Assembly: GCF_000423705.1 (NCBI RefSeq)
Contig: NZ_KE384082.1
Coordinates: 928,843-992,842 of the forward strand
Length of the DNA: 64,000 nt
From: Stappia stellulata DSM 5886
GTDB taxonomy: Bacteria > Pseudomonadota > Alphaproteobacteria > Rhizobiales > Stappiaceae
Direction of reading: 5' to 3'
Shown here piece by piece: positions 50,715 to 59,576 of the stretch. Position numbers and translations under genes: made by a program. Below the pieces are notes generated by a model. The model did not search any database and had not been told where the DNA came from. It saw only the letters and a program-made list of their open reading frames with translations. Positions within the stretch are counted from its first letter, which is position 1; every line of letters begins with the position of its first letter.

Positions 50715-53378
50715 CTAGAAGCTCAGCGAGACGTCGCGGTGATCGGAGTTGCAAGCAGCCACATAAAGCGCCTGCTCGCGCGGCAGTCTTGGCTGACCGC
50801 GCAGTCCGATGGTGTCCTTGATCGCGTCGTTGTAGGCCCTGAGTTCGGGCAGCAGCTCGTCCCGCGCCCGAAGGCGCCAGGCGACGTCGGCCTCGAAGCG
50901 CTGCAAGGCTTCGCCAAGCGCGGCGCGCGCCTCTTCCCGGTCGGGCTCGCGTGAGCGCATCGCCTTGCGCGCATCGTTCACCGCGGAGCGCACGTCGCGA
51001 GCCCCTTCGATGTCGCTGTAGATGCCACGCACGTCGGTGACACGATCCACGAAGGCTTCCGGCTCCATCGTTTCAAGCTCCCCGGCAAGCCCGCGCAGAT
51101 CGTCCTCGGTTGCCGCGAGCCGGTCCACGTCGGCGATCACCGTCATGAGTTCGCCAAGCGGCTCATAGGCGTCGTCGACGGCGCGGCGATAGTCGCGACG
51201 CGTCTGGTTCTCCAGTGTCTGGATCTTGGCGAAGGTGGTGTGCGTCTTTTCCCACACGGGCGGGATCTGCGCCACCAGCGCCTCGCGGTCCGCCGTGAGA
51301 TCCTCGATCTCGGCCGCGGCCCGCTCGCCACGCGCGGCAGAGTAGATCTGCCCCTCGCCCGAGCGGCGCACGATCACCTCAAGATCGGAAACCCGCTCGT
51401 CGATGCGGCGAATGTCACGTTCAAGGGCGCGCACCGCCACATGCAGCGGGCGATAATCGACCGCCGCGACCGCAACGGCGGCTTCCGCCTCGACGATCTG
51501 CGACATCAGCGTCAGGCTCTCCTCGGCCTTGTCAAAGCTCTCCACGAGGTCCTCGCGCAGGTCTTCCGGCACATAGGACAGATCGAGCGCCCGCGCCGTC
51601 TGGATCGCGGCGCGAATGTCGCCACTGTCCTCCGCGAAGCGCTCCTGAACGTAATTTTCCATGCAGTACTGCAAACGCGGATTGAGTGGCGGCGGCGCGG
51701 TCTCCGACAAGAGCGAGGAGCGGTTCGGGAGGTAGTTCACCAGCGCCGGATAGAAGCCGACGATGCCCAGCGCCAGAAGTTGCAGCGCAATGAAGGCGAT
51801 CACGCCCTTGTACATCGCCGTCGTCTTCACCGTCGCCGGCGCCACCCCGCGCAGATAAAACAGCGCGAAACCGAAGGGCGGCGTGAGGAAGGACGTCTGG
51901 ATGTTCAGCCCGATCATCACGCCGAGCCAGACGGCCGTTACATTGGCGGACGGGTCGGCCAGCAGGATCGGCGCGACGATCGGCACGACCACGACGGCAA
52001 TCTCGATGAAATCGAGGAAAAAGCCGAGGACGAAAATCACCAGCATGACAATCAGGAACTGCATCCAGAAGCCGCCGGGCAACCCCTGCAGGAACTCCTT
52101 GACCAGTTCCTCGCCGCCGAAGGCGCGAAACGCCGAGGTCAGCATCGCCGCCCCCAGGAGAATGATGAACACCAGCGAGGAGGTCTTCGCGGTCTCGACC
52201 ATCACCCCCTTCAGCGTGTCCTGGATCTTCAGCGTGCGCCAGCCGCTCCAGAAGATGGCGATGAGCAGCAGCGACACCGCGATCAGCGCCACGATGAGGC
52301 CGAGCATATCCGCGCTGGTGTCGATCCGCTTGATGTTGATCTCGTGGAAGCTGACGACGACGGCGATCGCCAGAAGCGCCAGAACGGCCAGGATGGCGGG
52401 CGTGTACTGGCCCTTCTCGCCGTCGCTCAGGCGGTAGCCGGCCATGATCATGGCGCCGATTGCGCCGATGGCGCCCGCCTGGTTGACGGTCGCCACGCCG
52501 GCGATGATAGAGCCGAGCACCAGAAAGATCAGGGCAAGCGGCGGAAACAGGGTCAGCACGACCTTGCCGAAGAAGGCCCGGTCGAACTTGCCGCCGTAGT
52601 GGACGGCCGGTGCCGATTTCGGGTTCAGGATGGCGAACCCCATGATGAACAGCATGTAGAGGCCGACGAGCACGAGCCCGGGCAGGAAGGCGCCGAGGAA
52701 CATTTCGCCGGCGCTGGTCGAGGTCACGGCGAAATCGGACGGCATCGACAATTCGCCGGTGCTTTCCTTGAAGAGCGACTGGCGGATCGTTCCGGCCTGA
52801 TCGACGGCGCTGGCCAGCTGGTCGGCCAGGATGATGAGAACGATGGACGGCGGGATGATCTGCCCCAGCGTACCGGAGGCGGCGATCGTGCCGGTGGCAA
52901 GCGAGGGCGAATAATTGTTGCGCAGCATGGCGGGGAGCGAAATCAGGCCCATCGCCACGACCGTCGCCCCGACGATCCCGGTGGTCGCGGCCAGGAGCGC
53001 GCCCACGAAGACGACGGAAATGCCGAGGCCGCCCGGGATCGGGCCGAAGAGCTGCGCCATGGTAACCAGAAGATCCTCGGCGATCTTCGAGCGCTGCAGC
53101 ATGATCCCCATGAAAACGAACAACGGAATTGCGATCAGCGTGTCGCGTTCCGCCTCCCAGTAGACGCCGCGAAAGTTCGTCACGCCGGCGCTGAGCCATT
53201 GCGACGGCCCGCCGTGCGAGAAGAAGGCGTCCGTTTCGCCGGCGAAGAGATAGCCGCTCAACGCGGCGATGCCGATCGTCAGGATCGCAGACCCGGGCAG
53301 CGCAAAGGCAACCGGAAACCCGGATCCGAGTGCGCTGGCCATCAGGACAACCAGCAGAGCGAGAAAAAAGAGTTCCAT
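50715..53378 (-). CDS. TRAP transporter large permease with fused C-terminal helical domain
   Basis: An 887-residue protein. The first about 580 residues are a DctM-type permease with about twelve membrane segments (GSGFPVAFALPGSAIL, MGIMLQRSKIAEDLLVTM, ASGTLGQIIPPSIVLI, LTPPFGFALFYLRGVAP). Usual DctM proteins are about 430 residues; here there is an internal insert (about residues 185-210 and 300-400), and the last about 310 residues form a soluble, Glu/Arg-rich helical region that begins after NYLPNRSSLL and includes EERVSDLEVIVRR-like and TADREALVAQIPPVWEKTHTTF stretches with coiled-coil character. It forms an operon with the small permease and binding-protein genes upstream. Confidence 0.88.
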   Translation of the reverse strand: MELFFLALLVVLMASALGSGFPVAFALPGSAILTIGIAALSGYLFAGETDAFFSHGGPSQWLSAGVTNFRGVYWEAERDTLIAIPLFVFMGIMLQRSKIAEDLLVTMAQLFGPIPGGLGISVVFVGALLAATTGIVGATVVAMGLISLPAMLRNNYSPSLATGTIAASGTLGQIIPPSIVLIILADQLASAVDQAGTIRQSLFKESTGELSMPSDFAVTSTSAGEMFLGAFLPGLVLVGLYMLFIMGFAILNPKSAPAVHYGGKFDRAFFGKVVLTLFPPLALIFLVLGSIIAGVATVNQAGAIGAIGAMIMAGYRLSDGEKGQYTPAILAVLALLAIAVVVSFHEINIKRIDTSADMLGLIVALIAVSLLLIAIFWSGWRTLKIQDTLKGVMVETAKTSSLVFIILLGAAMLTSAFRAFGGEELVKEFLQGLPGGFWMQFLIVMLVIFVLGFFLDFIEIAVVVVPIVAPILLADPSANVTAVWLGVMIGLNIQTSFLTPPFGFALFYLRGVAPATVKTTAMYKGVIAFIALQLLALGIVGFYPALVNYLPNRSSLLSETAPPPLNPRLQYCMENYVQERFAEDSGDIRAAIQTARALDLSYVPEDLREDLVESFDKAEESLTLMSQIVEAEAAVAVAAVDYRPLHVAVRALERDIRRIDERVSDLEVIVRRSGEGQIYSAARGERAAAEIEDLTADREALVAQIPPVWEKTHTTFAKIQTLENQTRRDYRRAVDDAYEPLGELMTVIADVDRLAATEDDLRGLAGELETMEPEAFVDRVTDVRGIYSDIEGARDVRSAVNDARKAMRSREPDREEARAALGEALQRFEADVAWRLRARDELLPELRAYNDAIKDTIGLRGQPRLPREQALYVAACNSDHRDVSLSF

Positions 53379-53488
53379 CGTCCGAGACCCGTCGGCATGA
53401 GGCAACGGAAAGATGTCGCATGCGACACCGCCCGCACCGGCTAGAAGGTTTCAGGAACGGCCTGTTGGCCGTCCCTCGAGTGCAGAGT

Positions 53489-54526
53489 TCAATGCGCGGC
53501 CGCGCCGGACTTTTCGCGTTCGCCCGGATCCTCGCGAATGTCGGCGGCCGCTTCCAGCAGATAGGCGGTGAAGATGATGAGCATCGACACGGCGAAAACG
53601 CCCAGGAACCCAGCCATCAGGTATTTGACGTAAAGGCCGAAGCCGGCCTGCGTCGTCTCGTAGGACAGGATCGGCGCGTTGATGATGTTCTGCTTGCCGC
53701 CCATCCCGATGATCAGGATCGTCCAGCACAGGCTCATGCCGAGAAAGATCGAGCCGAAGGCGTTCACGAAGCCCTTGGTGCGCGACTTGAAGGCGGCGTA
53801 GAAGACATCGACGCGCACGTGACCCTCGTCCCACATCGTGTAGGCGCTGGCGAAGAGGAACAGCGCCGCGTACCAGAAGCGCACGAGATCGGCCATGAAC
53901 GCCTGTTCGTAGGAAAAGATGAACCGCCCGATCACGATCAGCAGTTCGGCGGCCACCACCAGAAGGGCAAGCCACGTGAAGCCGAGCGTTCGGGTGAAGG
54001 CCGCGATGACCACCGACAGCGCAATCAGGGGCATGTGCAGATAGGGACCGCGGAACTGCGACCGCCCGAGGTCGCTGGCGAGCGCTTCGCCGACGAGGCC
54101 GTCGAGCATGCCCTCGACCCGCAGAAAGGAGATCGCGGCATCGACGCATCCCACGATGAGAACGGCGAAAAAGGCGGCCCGGATGAAGAAACTGTTGATC
54201 GCGACCATCTTGCGGCTGTCGCTGCGCAGCGCCACCCCCGGGAAGCGCAGCACATATCCGCTCGCCACCGCGATGGCCGCCGCGTAGAGCAGCAGTTGCG
54301 CCCACGACAGGGCCAGCCCGCCGGCGCCGTTCGCCACACCTCCGAAGATCGGCGCGACGCCGGGCAGGTCGTGCCAATATGTCAGGTAGTTGTTGAGAAT
54401 GAACGCCGTCATCATGGCCAGCATGGTCCATCCGAACCAGCGAACGATCAGCGCGCTCCGATCGGACCCTCGCGCCGGGCGGGAAGACCCGTCGGCGATG
54501 TCCGAAGTCCCTGCGAAGGACGACAT
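53489..54526 (-). CDS. TRAP transporter small permease (DctQ-like)
   Basis: A 345-residue membrane protein, larger than the usual 160-220 residues of DctQ. There are about six to seven membrane segments; the last four, including the FWYAALFLFASAYTMWDEGHVRVDVFY motif (typical DctQ signature region), form the DctQ domain. The extra N-terminal half adds membrane segments and an ORDINARY-looking RxxxMVAINSFFIRAAFF helix. It works with the large permease downstream. The substrate is inferred from the binding protein. Confidence 0.85.
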   Translation of the reverse strand: MSSFAGTSDIADGSSRPARGSDRSALIVRWFGWTMLAMMTAFILNNYLTYWHDLPGVAPIFGGVANGAGGLALSWAQLLLYAAAIAVASGYVLRFPGVALRSDSRKMVAINSFFIRAAFFAVLIVGCVDAAISFLRVEGMLDGLVGEALASDLGRSQFRGPYLHMPLIALSVVIAAFTRTLGFTWLALLVVAAELLIVIGRFIFSYEQAFMADLVRFWYAALFLFASAYTMWDEGHVRVDVFYAAFKSRTKGFVNAFGSIFLGMSLCWTILIIGMGGKQNIINAPILSYETTQAGFGLYVKYLMAGFLGVFAVSMLIIFTAYLLEAAADIREDPGEREKSGAAAH

Positions 54527-54621
54527 GTCGGATTAGCCTCTTGCAATGAGGAACATGGGGGTGCGGAAACGGGACGGAGCGCTCGGCCCCGTCCCGCAAG
54601 TCACACCGGCACGTCGATCGA

Positions 54622-55722
54622 TCAGATCGAGATGCCCAGCACGCGGTTGCGCTGAACCGTGTAGCCCGTGTCGGCAAGCAGCATCCAGCGGCCGATTTCC
54701 GAGCGCGCCTTCAGGAAGCTGTCATGCGTCCGCGCCGCGAGATCGCTGTGCTCGCGGGTTTCCTCGAACACTTCCTCGGCCGCTTCGCCGAAGGCGTCGT
54801 AGACTTCGTCGTTGAAGCGCTTCAGCTCGACGCCGTGCTCGTTGATCAGCCGGTCGAGATAGACACCGTTGTTGGCGTTGCTCTCGGCCATCTGGAGCGC
54901 GTTTTCTTCCATGCAGGCGGCCTCGATGATCGCCTGGTCGGTCGCCGACAGCCCGTCGAACCATGCCTTGTTCATGCCAAGCGCGAGCTGGGAGCCCGGC
55001 TCGTGCATGCCCGGATGGTAGTAGTACTTCGCGGCTTCGTAGAACTTCATGAAGTAGTCGTTCCACGGGCCGACCCACTCGGTGGCATCGACGGCGCCGG
55101 ACACGAGGTTCTCGTAGATCTGGCCGCCCGGCAGGGACACCGGAGAGGCACCCAGCTTCGCCATGACGTCGCCGCCGAGGCCCGGGATGCGCATCTTCAG
55201 ACCCTTGAGGTCGTCCGCGGTTTCGATTTCCTTGTTGAACCAGCCACCCATCTGCACGCCGGTGTTGCCAGCAGCGAAGTTCTTGAGGCCGAAATCGCCA
55301 GCGAGCTCGTCCCAGAGCTCCTGCCCGCCGCCGTATTTGATCCAGGCGTCGATCTCCGCATAGGTCAGGCCGAACGGCACGGAGGTGAAATAGGCCCAGG
55401 CCGGGTGCTTGCCCTTCCAGTAGTAGTCGGCGCCGATATAGGCCTGCGCGTTGCCGGATGCGACTTCGTCGAAGGAATCGAACGCACCGACGCGTTCGCC
55501 CGCAGCAAAGTACTGGACGTTGATCCGGCCTTCGGTCAGATTCCCGATACGTGCGGCGAGCCGCTGCGCACTGGTGCCCAGACCCGGAAAGTCCCGCGGC
55601 CATGTCGACACGATGACCATGTCGGTGGTGGACTGCGCAATGGCCGGGGCGGCAAGCGTGGTGGCCGCAGCAGCGGCACCGGCGCCGAGTCCGGCGTTTT
55701 TAAGGAATGAACGGCGATCCAT
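54622..55722 (-). CDS. TRAP substrate-binding protein, TakP-like, Tat-exported
   Basis: A 366-residue periplasmic binding protein with a twin-arginine signal (MDRRSFLKNAG, cleavage likely after PAIA). The mature part has GADYYWKGKHPAWAYF, NTGVQMGGWFNKEI, the binding Arg in GLKMRIPG and the TEWVGPWNDYF segment, as in TakP of Rhodobacter, which binds alpha-keto acids with Na+. The ATG at 55722 has GGAGGAG. It is the first gene of the TRAP operon. A 2-keto acid such as pyruvate, or another keto acid, is the most likely ligand (inference). Confidence 0.88.
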   Translation of the reverse strand: MDRRSFLKNAGLGAGAAAAATTLAAPAIAQSTTDMVIVSTWPRDFPGLGTSAQRLAARIGNLTEGRINVQYFAAGERVGAFDSFDEVASGNAQAYIGADYYWKGKHPAWAYFTSVPFGLTYAEIDAWIKYGGGQELWDELAGDFGLKNFAAGNTGVQMGGWFNKEIETADDLKGLKMRIPGLGGDVMAKLGASPVSLPGGQIYENLVSGAVDATEWVGPWNDYFMKFYEAAKYYYHPGMHEPGSQLALGMNKAWFDGLSATDQAIIEAACMEENALQMAESNANNGVYLDRLINEHGVELKRFNDEVYDAFGEAAEEVFEETREHSDLAARTHDSFLKARSEIGRWMLLADTGYTVQRNRVLGISI

Positions 55723-55797
55723 ACTTCTCCTCCCACAGAGAAAGAACAAAACCCTGTCGGCAACGCATTCCGCTGCGCGACCTTGAAAGTGCCTTCT

Positions 55798-55851
55798 TTG
55801 GTTATCGGCACCGTGTCTATGATATAAAGCCCATGTCGATGCCCGAGACAA
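55798..55851. promoter_or_regulatory. Overlapping divergent promoters between TRAP and nitrile hydratase blocks
   Basis: Plus strand: TTGGTT (55798-55803), 17-bp spacer, GATATA (55821-55826), aimed at the amidotransferase gene. Minus strand: TTGTCT (55851-55846), 17-bp spacer, TTTATA (55828-55823), aimed at the TRAP operon. The two -10 elements overlap, so the polymerases should compete. Confidence 0.45.
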
Positions 55852-55943
55852 GTGCATCCATTTGCAAGTGGGGAATTTTTTTTACCACTCGCATGTTCCA
55901 TCCAGCCCCCGTCTACCGGTCCCGCAATCCCTTTGGAGCCTCA

Positions 55944-56714
55944 ATGAGAAAGCCTGTCGTCCTTGTCAGCACCGACATGAAATCGCTCGACGGTTTCGAG
56001 TGGAATGCTGCCATTTCCGCCTATTCCGACGCCCTCGCGCACGGGTCCGACGCCATGCCGGTGCTGCTTCCCTCGCTCGGGCCGGCGCTCGATTTCGAGA
56101 GCATTCTGGACCGTGTGGACGGCGTTCTGCTCACCGGATCGCGGTCGAATGTCCACCCCTCACTCTACGGCGCCGAGACAAGCGATGCGAACGGCCCCTA
56201 CGACACCCGCCGCGACGCGACGACGCTGCCGCTGATCCGCTGCGCCGTGGAACGCCGAATTCCGATCTTCGGGATCTGCCGCGGCTTGCAGGAGATCAAT
56301 GTCGCGCTTGGCGGGACGCTCGTCGGCGAAGTGCAGGAGCTGGAGGGCCGGCGTGACCACCGCGCCCCCGAGGCCGACGACCAGGACGCCCGCTTCGCGC
56401 TCGCCCATCATGTCGAGATCGCCCCCGGCGGCCGGCTGGCCAAAGTGCTCGGCGATGCCCGCATCGAGGTCAACTCGCTGCACCGCCAGGCCGTCGGCCG
56501 GCTCGCGCCCGGCCTGAGCGTCGAGGCGACGGCGGAAGACGGCACCGTGGAGGCCGTGTCCTTCGATGCCGTGCCGGGCTTTGCCTTCGCCACCCAGTGG
56601 CATCCCGAATACTGGGTCGGCAGCGATGCCGCGTCCGCGCGCCTGTTCGCCGCCTTCGGCGAAGCGCTGCGCGCCCGCATGGAACGATGCAACGCGGCAG
56701 ACGCCGCCGAATAG
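55944..56714 (+). CDS. Class-I glutamine amidotransferase-like hydrolase (PuuD-type)
   Basis: A 256-residue protein of the peptidase C26 / gamma-glutamyl-gamma-aminobutyrate hydrolase family. The catalytic triad is visible: Cys112 in [18 protein letters not shown], His220 and Glu222 in [24 protein letters not shown] is the family oxyanion region. It would remove gamma-glutamyl groups or hydrolyse a C-N bond in polyamine-type catabolism. GGAG lies five bases before the ATG; the longer open frame upstream is not family-like. It is the first gene before nitrile hydratase. Confidence 0.87.
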   Translation: MRKPVVLVSTDMKSLDGFEWNAAISAYSDALAHGSDAMPVLLPSLGPALDFESILDRVDGVLLTGSRSNVHPSLYGAETSDANGPYDTRRDATTLPLIRCAVERRIPIFGICRGLQEINVALGGTLVGEVQELEGRRDHRAPEADDQDARFALAHHVEIAPGGRLAKVLGDARIEVNSLHRQAVGRLAPGLSVEATAEDGTVEAVSFDAVPGFAFATQWHPEYWVGSDAASARLFAAFGEALRARMERCNAADAAE

Positions 56715-56748
56715 GTTTTCGCTGCCGAACGAGACAGGATTTCGCCCG

Positions 56749-57396
56749 ATGGCTCACGAACACACACACGATCATGGCGATCACGATCACGGCTCCCATC
56801 TCGACGAGACCGATGCGCGGGTACGCGCCCTGGAATCCGTGCTCGTGGAAAAGGGCTATGTCGACCCGGCCGCCCTCGATGTTCTGATCGAAACCTATGA
56901 AACGAAGGTCGGCCCGCACAACGGAGCCAGGGTCGTCGCCCGGGCCTGGAGCGATCCGGCGTATCGCGACTGGCTGCGCGAGGATGCGACCGCCGCCATC
57001 CATTCGCTCGGTTACATCGGCCGTCAGGGCGAGCATATGGTCGCGGTCGAAAACACGCCCGAACAGCACAACATGGTGGTCTGCACCCTGTGCTCCTGCT
57101 ATCCGTGGCCGGTTCTGGGATTGCCGCCGGTCTGGTACAAGTCCGCGCCCTATCGCGCCAAGGCCGTGCGCGATCCGCGCGGCGTGCTTGCCGATTTCGG
57201 CGTCACACTGCCGGACGAGACCCGCATCCGGGTCTGGGATTCCACGGCTGAAATCCGCTATCTTGTCGTCCCCATGCGTCCCGCCGGCACCGAGGGCTGG
57301 AGCGAGGCGGCGCTCGCCCGCCTCGTCACCCGCGACAGCATGATCGGCACCGGCCTTGCCCTGTCGCCGGCGGCCGAGGAAAGAGCCGCGTCATGA
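56749..57396 (+). CDS. nthA: Nitrile hydratase alpha subunit, cobalt type
   Basis: A 215-residue alpha subunit. The metal claw is VCTLCSC with Cys112, Cys115 and Cys117; the Thr in second position is typical of cobalt enzymes (iron enzymes have Ser). Two of the cysteines are normally oxidised after cobalt insertion. The N-terminus ([17 protein letters not shown]) is unusually His-rich and may hold metal. It catalyses hydration of nitriles to amides together with the beta subunit. The stop overlaps the beta start. Confidence 0.95.
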   Translation: MAHEHTHDHGDHDHGSHLDETDARVRALESVLVEKGYVDPAALDVLIETYETKVGPHNGARVVARAWSDPAYRDWLREDATAAIHSLGYIGRQGEHMVAVENTPEQHNMVVCTLCSCYPWPVLGLPPVWYKSAPYRAKAVRDPRGVLADFGVTLPDETRIRVWDSTAEIRYLVVPMRPAGTEGWSEAALARLVTRDSMIGTGLALSPAAEERAAS

Positions 57397-58052
57397 ACGG
57401 CGCCCAGGATCTCGGTGGCATGATGGGCTTCGGTCCCGTCGTGCCCGAACCGGTGAAGCCGCTGTTTCACGCGGCCTGGGAACCGCGCGCCTTCGCGCTG
57501 ACGCTGGCCATGGGCGCCACCGGCGAATGGACCATCGACATGGCCCGCTTTGCCCGTGAAAGCCTGCCGCCGCCGGTTTATCTGACCTCCAGTTACTATC
57601 AGATCTGGCTCGCCGGACTGGAACGCCTGCTGGCGGAGCGCGACCTGGTCTCGCCCGATGAGATCGCGGCCGGAAAAAGCCTTGTCGACAGCCGCCCGGT
57701 CAAGCGCGTTCTCGCAGCCGACGCGGTCGCGGACACGCTTGCGCGCGGCGGACCGAGCGAACGCGAAGCGGTCGCGCCCGCGCGCTTCAACGTGGGCGAC
57801 CGGGTGCGCGCGAAAACCATGAACCCCACCGGTCACACCCGCATTCCGCGCTATTGCCGGGGCCATGTCGGCACGATCGAGGCGGTCCATGGCGTGCATG
57901 TCTTTCCCGATACCAATGCGGCCGGGACCGGCGAGAACCCCGACTGGCTTTACGGCGTTGCCTTCGAGGGCCGCGAGATCTGGGGCGAGGAGGCCGCGGC
58001 GGACGTCAGCCTGCGCATCGACCTGTGGGAGCCCTATCTTGACCCTGCCTGA
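57393..58052 (+). CDS. nthB: Nitrile hydratase beta subunit
   Basis: A 219-residue beta subunit. The start [16 protein letters not shown], the [13 protein letters not shown] helix and the C-terminal SH3-like barrel ([43 protein letters not shown]) are characteristic. Translational coupling to the alpha subunit by ATGA assures equal amounts. It builds the substrate channel and provides two conserved arginines that contact the metal claw. Confidence 0.95.
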   Translation: MNGAQDLGGMMGFGPVVPEPVKPLFHAAWEPRAFALTLAMGATGEWTIDMARFARESLPPPVYLTSSYYQIWLAGLERLLAERDLVSPDEIAAGKSLVDSRPVKRVLAADAVADTLARGGPSEREAVAPARFNVGDRVRAKTMNPTGHTRIPRYCRGHVGTIEAVHGVHVFPDTNAAGTGENPDWLYGVAFEGREIWGEEAAADVSLRIDLWEPYLDPA

Positions 58053-58449
58053 GACCCCGCCCGCCGACGCACCGCCCCATCCGCCGCAAGACCTCTTCGC
58101 CGACCTGCCGCGCGCGCAGGACGAGCCGGTGTTCCGCGCGCCCTGGGAAGCGCGGGCCTTCGCGCTCGCGGTGTCGCTGCACGCGCAGGGGCTTTTCACC
58201 TGGAGCGAATGGGCCGAGACGTTATCGGCCACCATTCGCGCGGCGCAAGCCGCTGGCGATCCGGACTGCGGCGACAGCTACTACCGCCACTGGCTGGCGG
58301 CACTGGAACGGCTGGTCACCGAGCGCAACGTCACGACACACGCACGCCTGGCGGCCCGCCGCGACGCCTGGGAGCGCGCGGCGGCCGCAACCCCGCATGG
58401 CGAGCCGATCGAGCTCGGCCGCGACGGGAAGCCGGTTTCCCCGGCCTGA
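58039..58449 (+). CDS. Nitrile hydratase accessory (activator) protein
   Basis: A 136-residue homologue of the beta-subunit N-terminal half, which is the fold of cobalt-NHase activators that bring cobalt to the alpha subunit (self-subunit-swapping maturation). It has EPVFRAPWEARAFALAVSLHAQGLFTWSEWAE and YYRHWLAALERLV. I start it at TTG 58039, which overlaps the end of nthB by 14 bases and has GGGAG nine bases upstream; no suitable ATG exists. Without this gene NHase is often inactive. Confidence 0.85.
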   Translation: MTLPETPPADAPPHPPQDLFADLPRAQDEPVFRAPWEARAFALAVSLHAQGLFTWSEWAETLSATIRAAQAAGDPDCGDSYYRHWLAALERLVTERNVTTHARLAARRDAWERAAAATPHGEPIELGRDGKPVSPA

Positions 58450-58652
58450 CGTCACGCCTTCTCGCCCGCGCAAGGGACGGCACTTTCCCCGGACCTGCCC
58501 TGGCCACGGGCGGCATTGCGTCCATGCCCGCCCTGGTTGGTGGTCGCGGCACGGTGCCCGCGTCATAAGACCGTCTGGAAAACCGAAGCGCGAGGAACTA
58601 CAACCCAACGCAACTTCCGGTTTTTCTCCCGTGACCGCTTGAGACCACCTGG

Positions 58653-59573
58653 ATGACGCGCATGCCTGTCGACGACCGCCCGATGCTTGGAATGCTCCTG
58701 ATGACGGGCTTTTGCGTGCTTGCGCCGCTTGGCGATTCCATTGCCAAGATCCTGGGCGACACCATCCCGCTGGCGCAGCTGCTGTTCGTGCGCTTCGCCA
58801 TGCAGGCCATGATCCTGGTGCCTCTCGCGGTGGCCAGCCGCATCGACCTGCGCCTGCCCCCGAGGGTGCTGCGGCTGACGCTCCTGCGCACCCTGCTGCA
58901 CATCGTCGGCATCGGCGCGATGTTCGCCTCGCTGCGCTATCTGCCGCTGGCCGATGCCATCGCCATTGCCTTCGTGATGCCGTTCCTCATGCTGCTGCTT
59001 GGAAAATTCGTGCTCGGCGAACAGGTCGGGCCCTACCGGCTCGGCGCCTGCCTGGTCGGCTTCATCGGCACGTTGCTGGTGATACGCCCGAATTACGCGG
59101 AGGTCGGCGCCCCGGCGCTTCTGCCGCTTATCGTGGCCGTCGCCTTCGCGCTGTTCATGCTGGTCACGCGCCAGGTCGCCAAGGCAGCCGACCCGATCGC
59201 GCTTCAAGGTGTCAGCGGCGTGATCGCGACCGTCCTGATCGGCGCGATGATGCTGCTCGCGCCGGAAACCAGCGGCGCCGCCTTTCCGCTCGAGATGCCG
59301 TCGCCGCGCGACACCGCGCTTTTGGCGGCCATCGGCGTGCTCGGCACGGTGGCGCATCTGTTGATGACATGGTCGCTGCGGCTGGCGCCCTCGGCGACGC
59401 TGGCGCCGATGCAATATCTGGAAATTCCCTTCGCGACGCTGATCGGCTGGATGATCTTCCGCGATCTCCCGGACGCCATGGCCTCGGCCGGCATCGCGCT
59501 GACGGTCGCTGCGGGGCTCTATGTCATCCACCGCGAGCAGCTTGCCGCGCGGCGCGCGACCCGGGAAGCCTGA
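58653..59573 (+). CDS. EamA-family drug/metabolite transporter
   Basis: A 306-residue membrane protein with ten membrane segments in two EamA repeats. Family features are VLAPLGDSIAKILG, the SLRYLPLADAIAIAFVMPFLMLLLG segment and MQYLEIPFATLIGWMIFRDLPDAMA in the second repeat. It probably exports small metabolites or amino acids. The 203-base gap to the nitrile-hydratase block shows no gene. It converges with the NicO gene three bases away. The substrate is unknown. Confidence 0.9.
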   Translation: MTRMPVDDRPMLGMLLMTGFCVLAPLGDSIAKILGDTIPLAQLLFVRFAMQAMILVPLAVASRIDLRLPPRVLRLTLLRTLLHIVGIGAMFASLRYLPLADAIAIAFVMPFLMLLLGKFVLGEQVGPYRLGACLVGFIGTLLVIRPNYAEVGAPALLPLIVAVAFALFMLVTRQVAKAADPIALQGVSGVIATVLIGAMMLLAPETSGAAFPLEMPSPRDTALLAAIGVLGTVAHLLMTWSLRLAPSATLAPMQYLEIPFATLIGWMIFRDLPDAMASAGIALTVAAGLYVIHREQLAARRATREA

Positions 59574-59576
59574 GGT

